Positions 32,832 through 45,348 of a stretch of DNA of 64,000 bases are shown here, piece after piece. The notes beneath the pieces are model-generated. The model worked only from the letters and a program-made list of their open reading frames with translations. It was not told the origin of the DNA and searched no databases. Within the stretch, counting starts at the first letter, position 1, and each line of letters begins with the position of its first letter. A program made the position numbers and the translations under genes. Source of the stretch: Megalonaias nervosa (taxonomy: Eukaryota > Mollusca > Bivalvia > Unionida > Unionidae). The DNA is taken from the NCBI GenBank assembly GCA_016617855.1, contig JAECUM010029108.1:30921-94920 (forward strand), written 5' to 3'.

Positions 32832-33564
32832 TTTTAAAAGTTGATCTTTATACGATTCAGTTGTAACTCTTTGGATGTGAATTACAGCAATAAAATACAT
32901 TTAATAATAAAAATTGTTCAACTATACCAATTTTCAACACACCAAAACAAACTAACCCTTTCAGATTCTATCTTAAACGCCTTCACCTCTCGGAAAAAAC
33001 CAAGACAATAGAAATGTTTTTCTTATGTTTGAGCACAAGCTGCTTGATAATTTAATTGACATTATGTTACAGAAATGATACAAAGATCCAATCGCCTGAA
33101 CTTATAGAAAGTCTATAAGTTCACATATCCTTTGTAAGCATGCACATTTAAAACAAATGATCGAATGATAACATGTTGACTGAAATTAGAGTGGCGGGGG
33201 TGAGTGGGAATATTTTTATAACTAATTTCTACACGTGTTATTATATTTTCCGTTAACATTAGCTGAATTTAGTAGAAAAGAATTAATAATGTTTATGATT
33301 ATGTATTATTATTAGTAAAAATGAAAAATTAGTCAAATTTTAAAATCGGTGTAAGAACAATAAAAGAATAAAAGCAGTAAAATATATAACGAGTCTAAAA
33401 TGGATCTTACAATAACAGTTAGTGTACATAACTATTATAGTACATTAAATCAGAAGAAGAGGTTTATAAATAGTTTTAAAGTGATGTACAAATGGAACAA
33501 TGTCATTACGTATAAGCTGTTAGGCAGCAAGAAAGGTATTTACAAAGCGATCAATCAGATTAAT

Positions 33565-33800
33565 TATCATGCCCACAGTTCAAGATAAAATGCGCTTGAG
33601 TGAATATAGTCTGTTCACAGTTCAAGACAAAGCCGTCCGGATAAACTATGATTGAGTGAATATAGCCTGCCCACAGTTCAAGACAAGGTCATCGTGATAA
33701 AATGCGCCTGAATGAATATAGCCTGTTCACAGATCAAGACCACGCCATCGTGATGACATGCATTTGAATGAATGAAGCGTGTCCATAGTAAAGGACAAAG
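33565..33800. repeat. 56-bp minisatellite, first block (about 4 units)
   Basis: The unit contains CACAGTTCAAGACAAAGCC, ATCGTGATAAAATGCGC and TGAGTGAATATAGCCTGT. It shares its consensus with the block at 34700-34905. Confidence 0.9.
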
Positions 33801-34699
33801 TGTCATGTATATTTAATTTGCATTGTTTGTTAGCTTTGTTTTATTCACTGTATGCAATGGGTTATGAAAAACTGTATTTTGTAACTGACTTTGTAAAAAA
33901 TCAAGTTCACTGTCTACCTGACCAGAATTATTGATATTTTGATTCTGTAAACAAACTAATACATAGCTAATATTTCTCGTCGAGCGTTGGTTTAATATTA
34001 GGATCTATATCAATAGAAGTAAACATATTTATCTTGATCTGAGTCAAGGCCCTTGTGTTTACCATGATCTTTATTATAATTTTAGTAACAGACCTTGTCC
34101 AGTTATAGCTTGGATTTTTCTGGAAATGAAATTGTGTCCTACATCCTTGCTCTTCTTTTGTGTCATAGTTTTTTTCTTAAAAATAATTTTGCTTATGTAT
34201 AAATTACTCATTCATGCTGTAAGGTCTTGAAGCATAAATGGTGTTGTGTTCAGTATTTTGATTTGGGTGAAATAATTTAATTCAATTTATTCTACTTTGG
34301 AGATACAAAGTTCTCTATAATATTCTTGGAAAGAGACATTAACTTCGAATTTTAGCGAAATCAAACAAAGAAATCTTGGATTATATTGCTGTGATTCAAC
34401 AAAAGACTGTTGGCACATCATTACAATTCAGGCCATTCGTACTTTAGTACATTAGAGACTATAATCCACTACAGACACCTTCAGCGTTGGAAATTATTTG
34501 GAATACCACCAGTGTTTATTCAGAGCTTTATTTATTAGGACATGTGTTAGTAATTCTATGATTATTTGGGATTTAATTCGAAATACCGTAAGTTCTTTTT
34601 ATATTTTCACTTTGTATTCAGGGGAATTAAATCGTTTGCTGAATTTTACATCGTTTGTTGCTACTCACTCTTTTCTATTACTTATTTTAAGATCGTAGA

Positions 34700-34905
34700 G
34701 TCGTAATAAAAGCCATCGTGATAAAATGCGCTTGAGTGAATATAGCCTGTTAATGGTTCAAGCCTGTTAATGGTTCAAGACAAAGCCATCGTGATAAAAT
34801 GTGCCTGCGTGAATATAGCATGTCCACAGTTCAAGATACAGCTATCGTGATAAAATGTGCTTGCCTGAATATAGCCTGTCTACAGTTCAAGACAAAAGCA
34901 GTCAA
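34700..34905. repeat. 56-bp minisatellite, second block (about 4 units)
   Basis: Same unit and orientation as 33565-33800, separated by about 900 bases of unrelated AT-rich DNA. One unit contains a short local duplication of TTAATGGTTCAAGCCTG. Confidence 0.9.
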
Positions 34906-34909
34906 CTGA

Positions 34910-35955
34910 ACAGCTTTCAAGTCATATGTAGGTTAATCGTGAATTTTTCAACACTGGAATCAATGTACATTATCAGACTTACAAATGGTTTTAATTTTCT
35001 CTAATAATCTGCCGAAAACACAGGAATTATGAATACTATCTCTACTGCCCTTACACTTCTACGACAATCCTCTTGTCGTTTGAAATACGTCATAGTCATT
35101 GTATAACACGAAATGTACGTCCTATCTAATGCTTATAACCATGATGCGTTCAGATAGCTTGCCAGGGAAAGTGGCAATTCATATCCTTTGAGATCAAACT
35201 TCAGGCTAACCATTAAAAGAAGAATTTATCTGAATACGATAGTCATAGAGCTTCATACGCCATAATTAAAATCTGACACGGCTGTGAGTCAAATCGATTT
35301 AATAGGTTTGTATTTATTACAGGCTCCAGTTGGATCCAGCTGTGATTGCTTTTCTTTGACAGCATGTATCGAATTAACTATATACAGGGAATATTTTACA
35401 ACTGACAGATCTTCTTGAGGTGATAAAAAACGAGTCTCTTAAAACGTGAACTTATTTTTATCACTTTACATAGTCACTTTAATCTCTTCAGAATATAAAT
35501 GGTCTCATATATGCGCTGTTTTGTACAACGTCAAATCTATTAGTGACAGTTCCTACATGGCCGTTTATGAGGCCGTTTGCAATCTAAACGTACTTTTCAT
35601 AAATTCGGTTCCTGTTTCTTCGACTCATTGTAGAGATAATTAGCAAAGCTACAAATCAGCAAGCCGCATTATAAAGGCAGCTGAAATGATCTGAGATACT
35701 AGTTTGCGTTGAAAGTGAAAAAAAAAAAAAATACGCTTCACATTTTACTTTAATGATTTTGCATTTTGTATGATAAAGTAATTGCGTTGAAACAATTTCA
35801 AGATAATTGTAGGCATTACAAAAGAATTTTACATAATAATGATATTTAGATTATTATTCGTTGGACCATGAGTTAAATATGTTTACAATGTTATTGGATG
35901 TTAAACGACCTGGATCAATAAGTGACAATAATACCCAATATATAAAAACACTTTT
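34910..35955. other. Intronic non-coding stretch
   Basis: AT-rich DNA with a run of 14 A near 35720. No coding or structural feature was recognised. Confidence 0.5.
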
Positions 35956-35967
35956 CGTTTTGTAAAG

Positions 35968-36289
35968 GACCGTTCCAGCGGCTCAAGTAGTTAGAGCGTC
36001 CGACTCGGATGTGGGAAGTCACGGGTTCGAACCCCGGCCGAGTCATATCAAAGACTTATAAAAATGGTGTTAGCGGCTGCCTCGCTAGGCGCTCAGCATT
36101 AAGAGGTTAGTGTCAGGACTGGTCGGCCTGGTGTCAGGATAATGTTACTTGGTGGGACATAATGATACATGTCTGCGACATTATGCCCCAGAGCTAGACA
36201 TCACTATAAACTGCCACACTGCAGACATCGTAGCGATATGACTGAAGACATGTTAAAGCTACATTAAAAATTCAAATTACACACACAGT

Positions 36290-36320
<31 letters not shown>

Positions 36321-36323
36321 GCG
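35968..36323 (+). mobile_element. tRNA-derived SINE, copy 1, with target-site duplication
   Basis: The head is tRNA-like: a box-A-like AAGTAGTTAGAGCGTCC and an intact box B GGTTCGAACCCC. A unique body follows (GACTTATAAAAATGG, CTGCCTCGCTAGGCGCTCAG, GGACTGGTCGGCCTGG, ACTGCCACACTGCAGACATC), then a CA/CG microsatellite tail. CGTTTTGTAAAG occurs at 35956-35967 and again at 36322-36333, a clear target-site duplication. SINEs are transcribed by RNA polymerase III from the internal boxes and moved by a partner LINE. Two more copies lie at 43.1 and 46.7 kb. Confidence 0.92.
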
Positions 36324-36334
36324 TTTTGTAAAGC

Positions 36335-37675
36335 TTTCCTAAGTCTATAAATATGAAAGGGGGCGGTAAGAAAGTTGATGTAAAGTGACAGATTCCTGGA
36401 TAAATTTGTTATATGGAACAATCATATTGTTACAAGCCAGGGGTCTATGCTTGACCGAGCGGTGTCAAACCCTGGCGCGATTCCCGCTAGAAGTCATAAG
36501 TTTACCCCAAATTTCCAAAGACTTCTATACAACATCAGTTGTAAATTAGAAAGCCCGACGTGTCCATTTTATGCATGAATTTTACTCTAATCAATGCAAG
36601 ACCACAGATCTCTCAACTTGCCAAATATCTATCAACCGCACATCTCCATAGTTTCTCTTCATCAACTTTCCGTACCGTCAGCAGTTCACGCCGTAGAAAC
36701 TCTACAACTATCCCCTAACACAGGGAACTATTTTAACTACGCCACCTTAGGCCAGTCAATCTATGGTTTCAAGGCACATTATGCCAGTACAACTGCATCA
36801 CATTTGCCACCATGGCGACATAAACGGTATCTGCCGAGTCCCTTCTTCTTTATTCCATTGTGTAATTTACCGGTTTCCTACAGTAAATACTGCCAATGCA
36901 GTCACAATACCAATGTACACCACTAGATTTTAATAGGGACTATATTATTACAGGGACAGTCATGCGGTTTGGGTCTGAATTCACTACTAATTGACCATGG
37001 CATCATGGAAACTGACTAACACTTTCTCTCCGTGACGTTTGCTCCTAATAATTGGCTAATTATTTCGGGCTAAGGAATATTTCCATTGCACTTAATTCCA
37101 ATAATCAAACAAGTAATCACACAAATCTAAGAATTCCTTAAACGGGGCGCTATAACCAAATGCGCATCTCTAAAATTTATTACAATATGAATAGCTTCAA
37201 AATAATTTCATTGAAAATTTCACGGAAACATTGAAACATTTTGAAAATATGCAACTAAACTATTAAAGAAAAGACATTTGCCCATACGAGTGTATGGATT
37301 CATTTAATAGATTGAAAGAAAGCAAGTTGCCGCCAATTGAGAATTGATATTCTCATTTCAGAGGACTGGGGATAACAGTGGAGGATTACGAATATGTAAA
37401 AAGATGACTCTGAACATTTCAAATTAAAATCACTAAGTAACTTACATGACTACTAAGTAAAGAAGATACTTTGATGCTGTGGTACATTTTTGAGGAGTTT
37501 AGAAATTGCTTCATGAATAATCACAAACTGCTGTCACACTATTCGTCTTGCACATGTTTCATCAGCTTCGTATCTTTGGAGTAGAAGGCCGTCAAAAATC
37601 TAACATTTTTACGTAGATCCAGTTGCCAGAATTATACTCTTGGACAATTAACCATAGATATATCCTATAATGCCT
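36335..37675. other. Intronic non-coding stretch
   Basis: A 110-codon frame at 36594-36926 has no recognisable motif and low-complexity-like composition; I do not call it a gene. Otherwise featureless AT-rich DNA. Confidence 0.45.
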
Positions 37676-37676
37676 A

Positions 37677-37678
<2 letters not shown>

Positions 37679-37733
<55 letters not shown>

Positions 37734-39718
37734 CGTGTGCATTGCGTGCTCAGCCATTTAACCGCGTCATCATCAGCAAAATGCAGAGCCTGCAGTCCAC
37801 CGGGGAACTTTGTCAGTGGACAGTTGTTCACAATATGTGACATGGTCTGAAGAGCTCCACAGCAACAGGAAGAGTTCGTGGCCTGGCCCCGTCGGACAAG
37901 GTTGACTGTACAACGCCCCTGTCCTGTCCGAAAGCGGTTCAGTGTGGTCCACAGATGACGTGGGAGGTTGAAGCCCGGTGAGCAGATAGACAGCTCAGCT
38001 ACGATGGAGTGCTTTATAACATCTGTTGAAGACCACTCAACGCTCCATGCTGAAATAGTTGTCATATCCTCCGGCAACGGACCTAACCAGATTGGGCATC
38101 TCGAAATCAAGCGGACTGCTGGATGTGAGGTGATGTCCATGTACAGTGGAAGTTTCTCACTGGCATAGACCTTAGCCAACACTTTTGTGGTTGCTTGTGG
38201 AAGACGAATATTGCTGAGTACTGGCGGCCATTGTAAAGGAGTAGGACGTAGTGTTCCAGAGATTATGCGCATTGTTGTGTTGAGCTGGACCTCAATTAGC
38301 TTAGTATGGGATGATCGAGCCCAGACAGGAGCGCAATACTCGGCTGTCGAATAACAGAGGGCCAGTGCTGATGTCTTGAGTGTCTGAGCACAAGCGCCAC
38401 AGGTTGAGCCAGCCAGTTTGCGGAGTAGGTTGTTTCGAGTGCTAATTTTGCTGCAGTTTTCTTTAGGTGGTTGTAGAATGTCAGTGATCTGTCCAGAGTC
38501 ACACCAAGGTATGTTGGTGTCGGGTCGTATTTTATTTGCTGCCCACTGAGGAGGATGCAAAGCTCACTATTCACATTTGCATTGTTAAGGTGGAAGACAC
38601 TGGAGACTGTCTTTGTTGCTCTTGGCTGTAGACGCCATTTCTTGAAGTAGTCCGTCATATCCTCCATGTCCTTATTCAGTGCACCCTCAAGCTCAGCAAA
38701 TGAGCGACTTTGGGTCCCAAGAGCAATGTTATATGCATACATGACCTTGCGCGACTGTGTTACAGGTAAGTCTTTGATGTAGACATTGAACAAACTTTAC
38801 GAAAGAACAGACCCTTATGGAAGTCCATTAGTCTGACGCCTCCACGAGCTGCAGTTCTCTCTGATGCGCATTCTGAAGCGCCTATTGAGAAGGAACAGTT
38901 CAATAGTCTCAACTATCCAGCGCGGCAATACTCTGGAAATTTTCAACAGCAGTCCTGCATGCCAGACCGTGTCATATGCCGCTGTTAGATCTAGAAAAAC
39001 AACTCCAGTTTTAAGGTTCCTCTGAAACCTGTTTTCAACAAATGTAGTCAGGGCAAGGACTTGATCGCAAGTGCTACGGCCATGCCTGAAGCCTGCCTGC
39101 TCAACAGTTATGATATTGTCCAAGTCAGGACCAATTCTTTGGAGAATCAGGCGCTCTAGTATCTTAAAACAGACTGAAAGCAAGGAGATCGGCCGATAAC
39201 TCGCCGCATTGTTGAGACCTTTGCCAGGCTTTGGTATCGCAATAACATTTGCCAGATGCCACAAAGACAGCATGCACTTTTCCCTAACAACCCGGGTGTA
39301 AAAAGCAGCAAGCCATTCTTTAGCCTTCGGGCCAAGATGCTTCAAGAACTCAGGCAGGATGTTATCATATCCTGCTGCTTTGCCTGATTTGATGCTGCAT
39401 AGCACCGTTTCAAGTTCTATTGTTGTAAATCCCTCTGGAGTATTTTGATCTAGTTCAACTGACTTCCAACGGCAGTATTGTCGCCACTCATCTCGTACTT
39501 GACGTCGATACTGATTCTCCAGGGGTGCTTTTGCCACTTGTAATAAGTGGCTAGCTACAGTATTTGGCTTGACAATAGGGTGAGCTTGAACTGGTGGTTG
39601 CTGAGCGGTGCCAAGTCTTCGAATCAAGCTCCTGTTGAGCATTTCCGGCTGGAGCGCGTGAAGGTAATGCCTATAACGCCTACCACGGACTAATAGCTTG
39701 ATTATATTGGCCTCTTAA
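37679..39718 (-). mobile_element. 5-prime truncated jockey-superfamily LINE with (TAA)n tail
   Basis: A minus-strand element. The 3-prime end is an (ATA)n microsatellite at 37679-37732, overlapping the stop codon, so there is almost no 3-prime UTR. The coding part begins inside the linker before the reverse transcriptase; no endonuclease is present. It is embedded in the arrestin-gene intron in the same orientation as the gene. Confidence 0.88.
37730..39718 (-). pseudogene. Reverse transcriptase of truncated LINE, YADD box lost
   Basis: Segments in order: VRGRRYRHYLHALQPE (39715), TIELETVLCSIKSGKAAGYD, IAIPKPGKGLNNAASYRPIS, QAGFRHGRSTCDQVLAL, VVFLDLTAAYDTVWHAGLL (first catalytic Asp intact), then a stop after QTNGLP at 38812-38814. 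The second part has KVMYAYNIALGTQ where YADD is expected, so both catalytic acids of that motif are gone. It continues with PTPTYLGVTLDRSLTF and, after a frameshift near 38450, SALALCYSTAEYCAPVWARS, LRPTPLQWPPVLS and CCCGALQTMSHIVNNCPL. The last block is the Cys-His motif typical of this LINE group. It cannot be active. Confidence 0.9.
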
Positions 39719-39984
39719 AGCTTTGAGTCAGAATCGCTTATCAGAAGCAGGGTTGTAGGATCTATCCTAATTATATTGTCAGCCTTACATAACATTTTCC
39801 TACTGTAGATCTTGTTGTATACAAGGGCTGTACAGCTGTTGACAACATAGTCCAATAAATCCTTACATTTAGTTTCTATCAAATTGGTGCGAACTTCAAT
39901 TTCCACAATGTTTAGCACCGCATATTATAATCATATGAGGTCCTTTCAAATCCATCATCTGAATGTCAGATTAAAGTTATATTT

Positions 39985-40140
39985 GGGTGTCACAAATGGT
40001 TCTAGATCAATTACTCCCAGGCATTTACATCACGGTCAAATACCCCCTCCCTCCCTCCCGTAAATTACTACCAAGTCAATTACCCCCACGACAATCACCC
40101 ACTAATGAATCCCCCCCCCCCGTGTCAACTACTCCCTAAA
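39985..40140. repeat. Degenerate short C-rich tandem repeat
   Basis: Loose units of about 17-20 bases mixing C-runs with AATTACT and GTCAA. The reverse complement resembles the G-rich tract at 43560-43720. Confidence 0.6.
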
Positions 40141-40617
40141 TAACTACTCATATGACATAGCTATTCACCTCTGTAAATGAAGCGCATACACTGAATAAAT
40201 AAGTAAAGGTAAAAGTAAGAACGGTGCATGTGGCGGCCATGTGATATTAATAACAAGATTATACCTTTATGTAAGAAAGTGGCTGAGTTATCACAAATAG
40301 GTTCAGTCGCTTTAATCAAACAAAAACATATGCTCCTATGCAATGTATTACCTGCAAACAAAAGGTTTTATGACCTTAATTAACTGGCAAACTTCCTTAT
40401 AATTTAGATAAGTTTCAAAACTCTTTAACTGTCTGGGTAATATATCTTTAATCCATCTATTCTGTGTATAACATATGCTCCTATACAAGAATTGTATTAT
40501 GTGCTTAGGATTATGGAACGTTAAAAGCGCAAAGTGGGTGACATTTAGGAGTATACACTTTGGATAACTGGTATTTAATATAAGTCACAACAATTATTTA
40601 TTTGTACAGTTGCAGCA

Positions 40618-40868
40618 ACAACATTTGGTAATTATCATGCATTTGGTACTTATCACGCAGTTGGTAGTTATCATGCAGTTGGTAGTTATCACGCAGTTGG
40701 TACGTATCATGCAGTTGGTATTTATCATGCATTTGGTAGTTATCACGCAGTTGGTAGTTATCATGCAGTTGGTAGTTATCATGCATTTGGTAGTTATCAC
40801 GCAGTTGGTAGTTATCATGCAGTTGGTAGTTATCATGCCTTTGGTAGTTATCACGCATTTGATAGTTG
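40618..40868. repeat. 18-bp minisatellite, array 1 (about 14 units)
   Basis: Unit GTTATCATGCAGTTGGTA with variants ATCACGCAG and ATCATGCATTTG. The open frames on both strands (repeats of LVVIMQ and DNYQLH) are period artefacts. Confidence 0.95.
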
Positions 40869-40869
40869 C

Positions 40870-42750
40870 TACGTAGCCCACCACTTTGTTGGGGGTAGGT
40901 TGTAGTGGAAATTGGGTTATCGTTATCTAGAGGGTGATAGCCTTCGGTGTTATTGCCCGGATCGAGTAAATATTAATATAAAGTGTGAAACGTATAGGTG
41001 CAATAGATAGAGACCTGAGCAGATATATAAAACAGAATGACACGAGCCCCCGTACATGAAAATAACAATTTAATCAATTACATAAACAACCGTGACAATG
41101 CATTACATTAGGAAGATACACTTCTTTTTGAAATCATTCACCGAATTTCAAACACAAATATACTCATATAAATAGCCGATCTGTTTTAAATGACAGAATT
41201 AGTTCATCACAGAATCGAGTGAACAATCGAAGTCATTGCCTTGTACAACTTCATAACTTGATTATTTCCGGTTCATTCCAAATTCACTGTGACTGTTCTC
41301 CAACTTCACTGTGACTGTTCGTCTTGGTCCTTTCCACTTTTCCCTTCTCCAAACTCTATTGTCTCGCCTCTTTCGGCCCTCGAACTATGTGTGGGCAGGT
41401 GGATATGTAAGTACGTGATACGTAGATACTTCGATAGGTAGGTACGTGGATACGTCCCGTGGAGCTATTTCACCTTCCAAATAATAAACAGAGAAGCAAC
41501 CTAAATCTTCTGTCAGATATCCTACTGGGAATAGATCATTACTCCCCTCTCGTTATGTCAGATATCGTTCTATCGGAATTCAAACAGATACCAAAGGCTA
41601 TCTGGTCAAGCTAAACATGGCAGACAATAAACAAATCTAGTTTCATAAGCTTAATGTACTTCCTAACGGCTATTTCAACCTGACTCACATTATCATCCCA
41701 CAACACCTAACAGTTCTGTCCTCGTCTCTATTACAAAAATTAATGAATGAAATTAATTACATGGCTTAACTACGTTAATTCTAGCGAATACACACATTCA
41801 AGTCTTTAGCATATATGAAATCTCACTTCATGGTTTAACAACGTTAATTTCAATCAATACGCACTCAAGTCTTTATCATACATGAAATCATCTAAGGTCG
41901 ATGAATTCACACGGCATCTCGTAACTCATATCAACTAAAGTAAGGCATGAAATTCGTAGATACATATTTTCCTATAACAATCAAGACGACACATTCAAAC
42001 AATTCGTCAAACTTATATAAAGAATATCATTGTAGGGATTCATATAGATGAACTCAACACAGTTGTATTCATATCAAGAAAATTGATCTACGAATTTAAA
42101 CAACTAAATTTATGCAAATATAAGCAAACAAATCAAACAAATCGTTATATTGATATCAACGAATTAGATGAAACTGGCGCAAAATACCGTGTGTTTCCAA
42201 GCTTCGCTCGCTTCTACCGCCAAAATCGTGTCCGTCGACTTTTCAGACATCGAGATCCATTGGATAATTATTTACGAGTGAATTTCTTCTAAATTCAAAC
42301 TCGGAGTCTCCTACATTTGTTTTCTCTTGCAGAAAAACGTAGACTGACTAAAATTTTGTGATGGGACATATTAAACCCAAGAATTTTCGTGTGGGAACCA
42401 CGCCCCTTATTTAGCGTAACCAGTCCGGATTAAATATATCTCCCGCCCTTTATAACTAGGCGCCAAAATTGTAGTCTGCGTGACCTCGAGTTTCCCAAAT
42501 AACTGATTCTGGAAAATCTCAAATCTCACAATTCCGATACAAGATCGAAGTTAACCCTGCCCTTCCAGTCTGTCTGACTGTTAAATAAACGAACGCTTCA
42601 TTAAGAATCACTCCTCTCATGACACAGACATTACAAATCCGTGCATTATGGCGATTTAACACGCCACGGTCCCCATAAATCTAATTAGTCGTTCACCTGC
42701 CCAAATTAATGTGCTCTTCATAGATCGACATAAATTTGCACCCTTAGAGT
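40870..42750. other. DNA enclosed by two homologous 18-bp arrays
   Basis: A 1.9-kb segment, not coding in any convincing way; a 69-codon frame at 42083-42292 is unrecognised. It contains a local duplication near 41757-41890 (TTAACTACGTTAATT and TTAACAACGTTAATT contexts, CTCAAGTCTTTA twice) and GGCGCCAAAATTGTAG at about 42460. It may be part of a repeat element bounded by the arrays. Confidence 0.4.
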
Positions 42751-42751
42751 A

Positions 42752-42985
42752 GTTATCATGCAGTTGATAGTTGTCATGCAGTTGGTAGTTATCATGCTGT
42801 TGGTAGTTATCACGCAATTGTTAGTTCTCATGCAGTTGGTAATTATCATGCATTTGGTAGTTATCACGCAGTTGGTAGTTATCCTGCAGTTGGTAGTTAT
42901 CATGCATTTGGTAGGTATCATGCAGTTGGTAGTTATCAAGCATTTAGTAGTTATCATGCAGTTAGTAGTTATCATGCATTTGGTT
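42752..42985. repeat. 18-bp minisatellite, array 2 (about 13 units)
   Basis: Same unit, variants and orientation as 40618-40868. The start is GTTATCATGCAGTTGATA. Confidence 0.95.
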
Positions 42986-43060
42986 CTAAATTCAAAATTG
43001 TTATCATACTTAATCAACTAAAAATTGGTGATATTTGGTACACATCTTCATATGTATGCT

Positions 43061-43349
43061 GACCGCACCGGTCGCCTAGTGGTTACAGCGTCCGCCTCGG
43101 ATGCGAGAAGTCGCGGAGTCATACCAAAGACTTATAAAAATTGTACTAACAACTGCCTCGCTAGGCGCTCAGCATTAAGAGGATAGTGTTAGGACTGGTC
43201 GGCCTGGAGTCAGGATAATGTGACTGGATGGGACATCATGCAACATGTCTGCGTGATGCCCCAGTGCTAGACATCACTATAAACTGCCACACTGCAGACA
43301 TCGTAGCGATATAACTGAAAAATTGTTAAAGCTACGTAAAAAATCCAAA

Positions 43350-43402
<53 letters not shown>

Positions 43403-43405
43403 AAC
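43061..43405 (+). mobile_element. tRNA-derived SINE, copy 2, box B deleted
   Basis: Head GGTCGCCTAGTGGTTACAGC, then the body shared with copy 1 (CTGCCTCGCTAGGCGCTCAG, GGACTGGTCGGCCTGG, ACTGCCACACTGCAGACATC) and a (CA)n tail to about 43405. Between AAGTCGCG and GAGTCAT the roughly 20 bases carrying GGTTCGAACCCCGGCC are missing, so the internal promoter is incomplete. The target-site duplication is unclear. Confidence 0.9.
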
Positions 43406-43559
43406 ACACACATTCATATTCATATTTGATTAAAGTACCTTTCTCATATGAAGGCATCTTCTTGTTCTTTATATTGTACGGCAGCTCCATGCAGCGTTCT
43501 CACTTCTGGTTCTACTTATTTATTCAGTGTATGTGATTCTTTGATGCAGGGGAATAACA

Positions 43560-43722
43560 ATATCCAGTGGGTAGTTGTCCAGGGCGTGGTTGACATGGTG
43601 GGGGGCTAATTAACAAGGGGTGATTGACCGGGGGGGGGGGTAACTGACCAGGCGGTGCTTGACGGGTGTGTGTGTGTGTAATTGACTGGGTTAGATGACA
43701 AGGGGTCAATTGTCCAATCACC
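43560..43722. repeat. Degenerate short G-rich tandem repeat
   Basis: Loose units containing ATTGACC, ACTGACC or GTTGACA followed by G-runs, including a run of 11 G at 43630, and a short (GT)n. Similar in inverse orientation to 39985-40140. Confidence 0.6.
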
Positions 43723-43724
43723 AT

Positions 43725-45050
43725 AAAAAATGCTATTTGCTTCTGTCAGTGTCACTATGTAGGACCATTATTTACCTCATTTTTAGCCTCGATGTGATCA
43801 AGAAATTCCTACAATATAGATTTTCTTTTATGTTAACCATTTTTTGAAAAAAAAATATAATATTTATAGATGTGTCAAAATAATACCTGGAAAATATCCT
43901 GTCCATAGTGAAGGGACATTCATTTTAGCACCATGCCTGAATTTCATAAAATTGGCAATTAAATTATATACCTCCATAACCAGACAAGCAATCTTACAAA
44001 TTTGTGTTATTACCTTTCAGAATATTATTATCTTGCATACGAGTATGTAGTCCTTTATATTATTCTTTTCTTTTAATGTCTTAGAAATGTAGTGGAAATT
44101 ATCATCCGACCTACATTCATTGCATCTGTAATCACTCATTATTTTATGTGGACAATGTTTGGATAACAGAAGTCTCACTTTTCTGGTGGAATAATTTGCT
44201 GTTGACTTAAAATCTTGTTTTACATATCTTTTACCATCCGTTTTTCTTTGAATTTTGCAATAATTTCAAAACGACATATCATACAGGTTACTAAACCGTC
44301 TTGCTGAACTGCATCATTCATGTTACACATGTCACAGTCATCAAATTAACAACGTCTAAAACCTGGATTAGTAATTCATACATTTATATGAATGATAAAT
44401 TTTAAAGCAGAATAAATTTAAATATTTGTTTTGAATATTTACCTTAGTATCTGAAACAAAATCAATTTAAATGTTTGTATACATATGCATATTTTCCCTC
44501 TGTTTGCCTGCAGGTGTATTCCTTGATGAACCGTAGCTAATAATTTATGATCTCTACATTGTAATATATTATTGTGTATATTTCTAAAGCCAAACCAGAT
44601 GCAACGTTGATCCGTGAAGAAATTTTTGACGCTTGCTTTATTTACTTCGGAGTGCTTTTTGTTGTCGTGGAATAAATATTACATTGCTTCTGTAAACTGT
44701 TGTCATGATTTATACCAGTGAAAATAAAACAATGGGCAATCCTTCCACAGTAAATTGAGTTTTCTATCGTTGGAATGAAAACCTTCTTTTTCTTTCTTAT
44801 AAAGAATCAAAACTCAGGGAGAATTATGTATATAATTCTTTTAAGGAGCATCAGCCACCACATCAATAATTATTTCCCTAATGGTGTAGTAGCTGAAAGA
44901 TGTTTATATACCTGTCGTAAACGGACCGAGCCATTGAATATTAAGTAATCGTATTACGCTTGATAAAAACACTTTCCTTTTTTGTGTCTTAGCTTCTACC
45001 TTCAATAACTTCAGAGGTTTTTGCCAGTCTAATGGCAAATCTCAAGTCAA
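43725..45050. other. Intronic non-coding stretch
   Basis: AT-rich, with short unrecognised frames only. Confidence 0.5.
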
Positions 45051-45054
45051 GAAG

Positions 45055-45348
45055 AACAAACTTATACAATGGACAATGATCTGTCCGTAATTATACAATG
45101 GACAAAATCAGTCAATAATTATACAACGGACAATGATTTTTGTCAATAAATATGCAATAGACAATGATCTGTCTATAACTATACAATGGAAAATGATCTG
45201 TCAGTAATTATACAATGGAAAATTATCTGTCAGCAATTATACAATGGACAATGATCTGTCAGTAATTATACAATGGACAATGATCAGTTAGTAATTATAC
45301 AATGGACAATGATCAGTCACTAACTGTATAATGGAAAATGTACAATGA
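45055..45348. repeat. 29-bp minisatellite, about 10 units
   Basis: Unit AATTATACAATGGACAATGA followed by TCTGTCAGT; units differ by one or a few bases. Confidence 0.92.

Noticed and set aside
35968..36050. Free-standing tRNA gene
   Set aside because: The tRNA-like head continues into a SINE body shared by two other loci, and a target-site duplication encloses the whole unit.
36594..36926. 110-codon plus-strand frame as a host gene
   Set aside because: No recognisable domain, no splice or promoter context, inside the arrestin-gene intron.
42440..42490. Retroviral-type LTR or primer-binding site (GGCGCCAAAATTG)
   Set aside because: Only a short resemblance; no matching long terminal repeats or gag-pol frames nearby.
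40594..43021. Repeat-protein frames (LVVIMQ, DNYQLH, TTNCMI)
   Set aside because: Translations of the 18-bp arrays.
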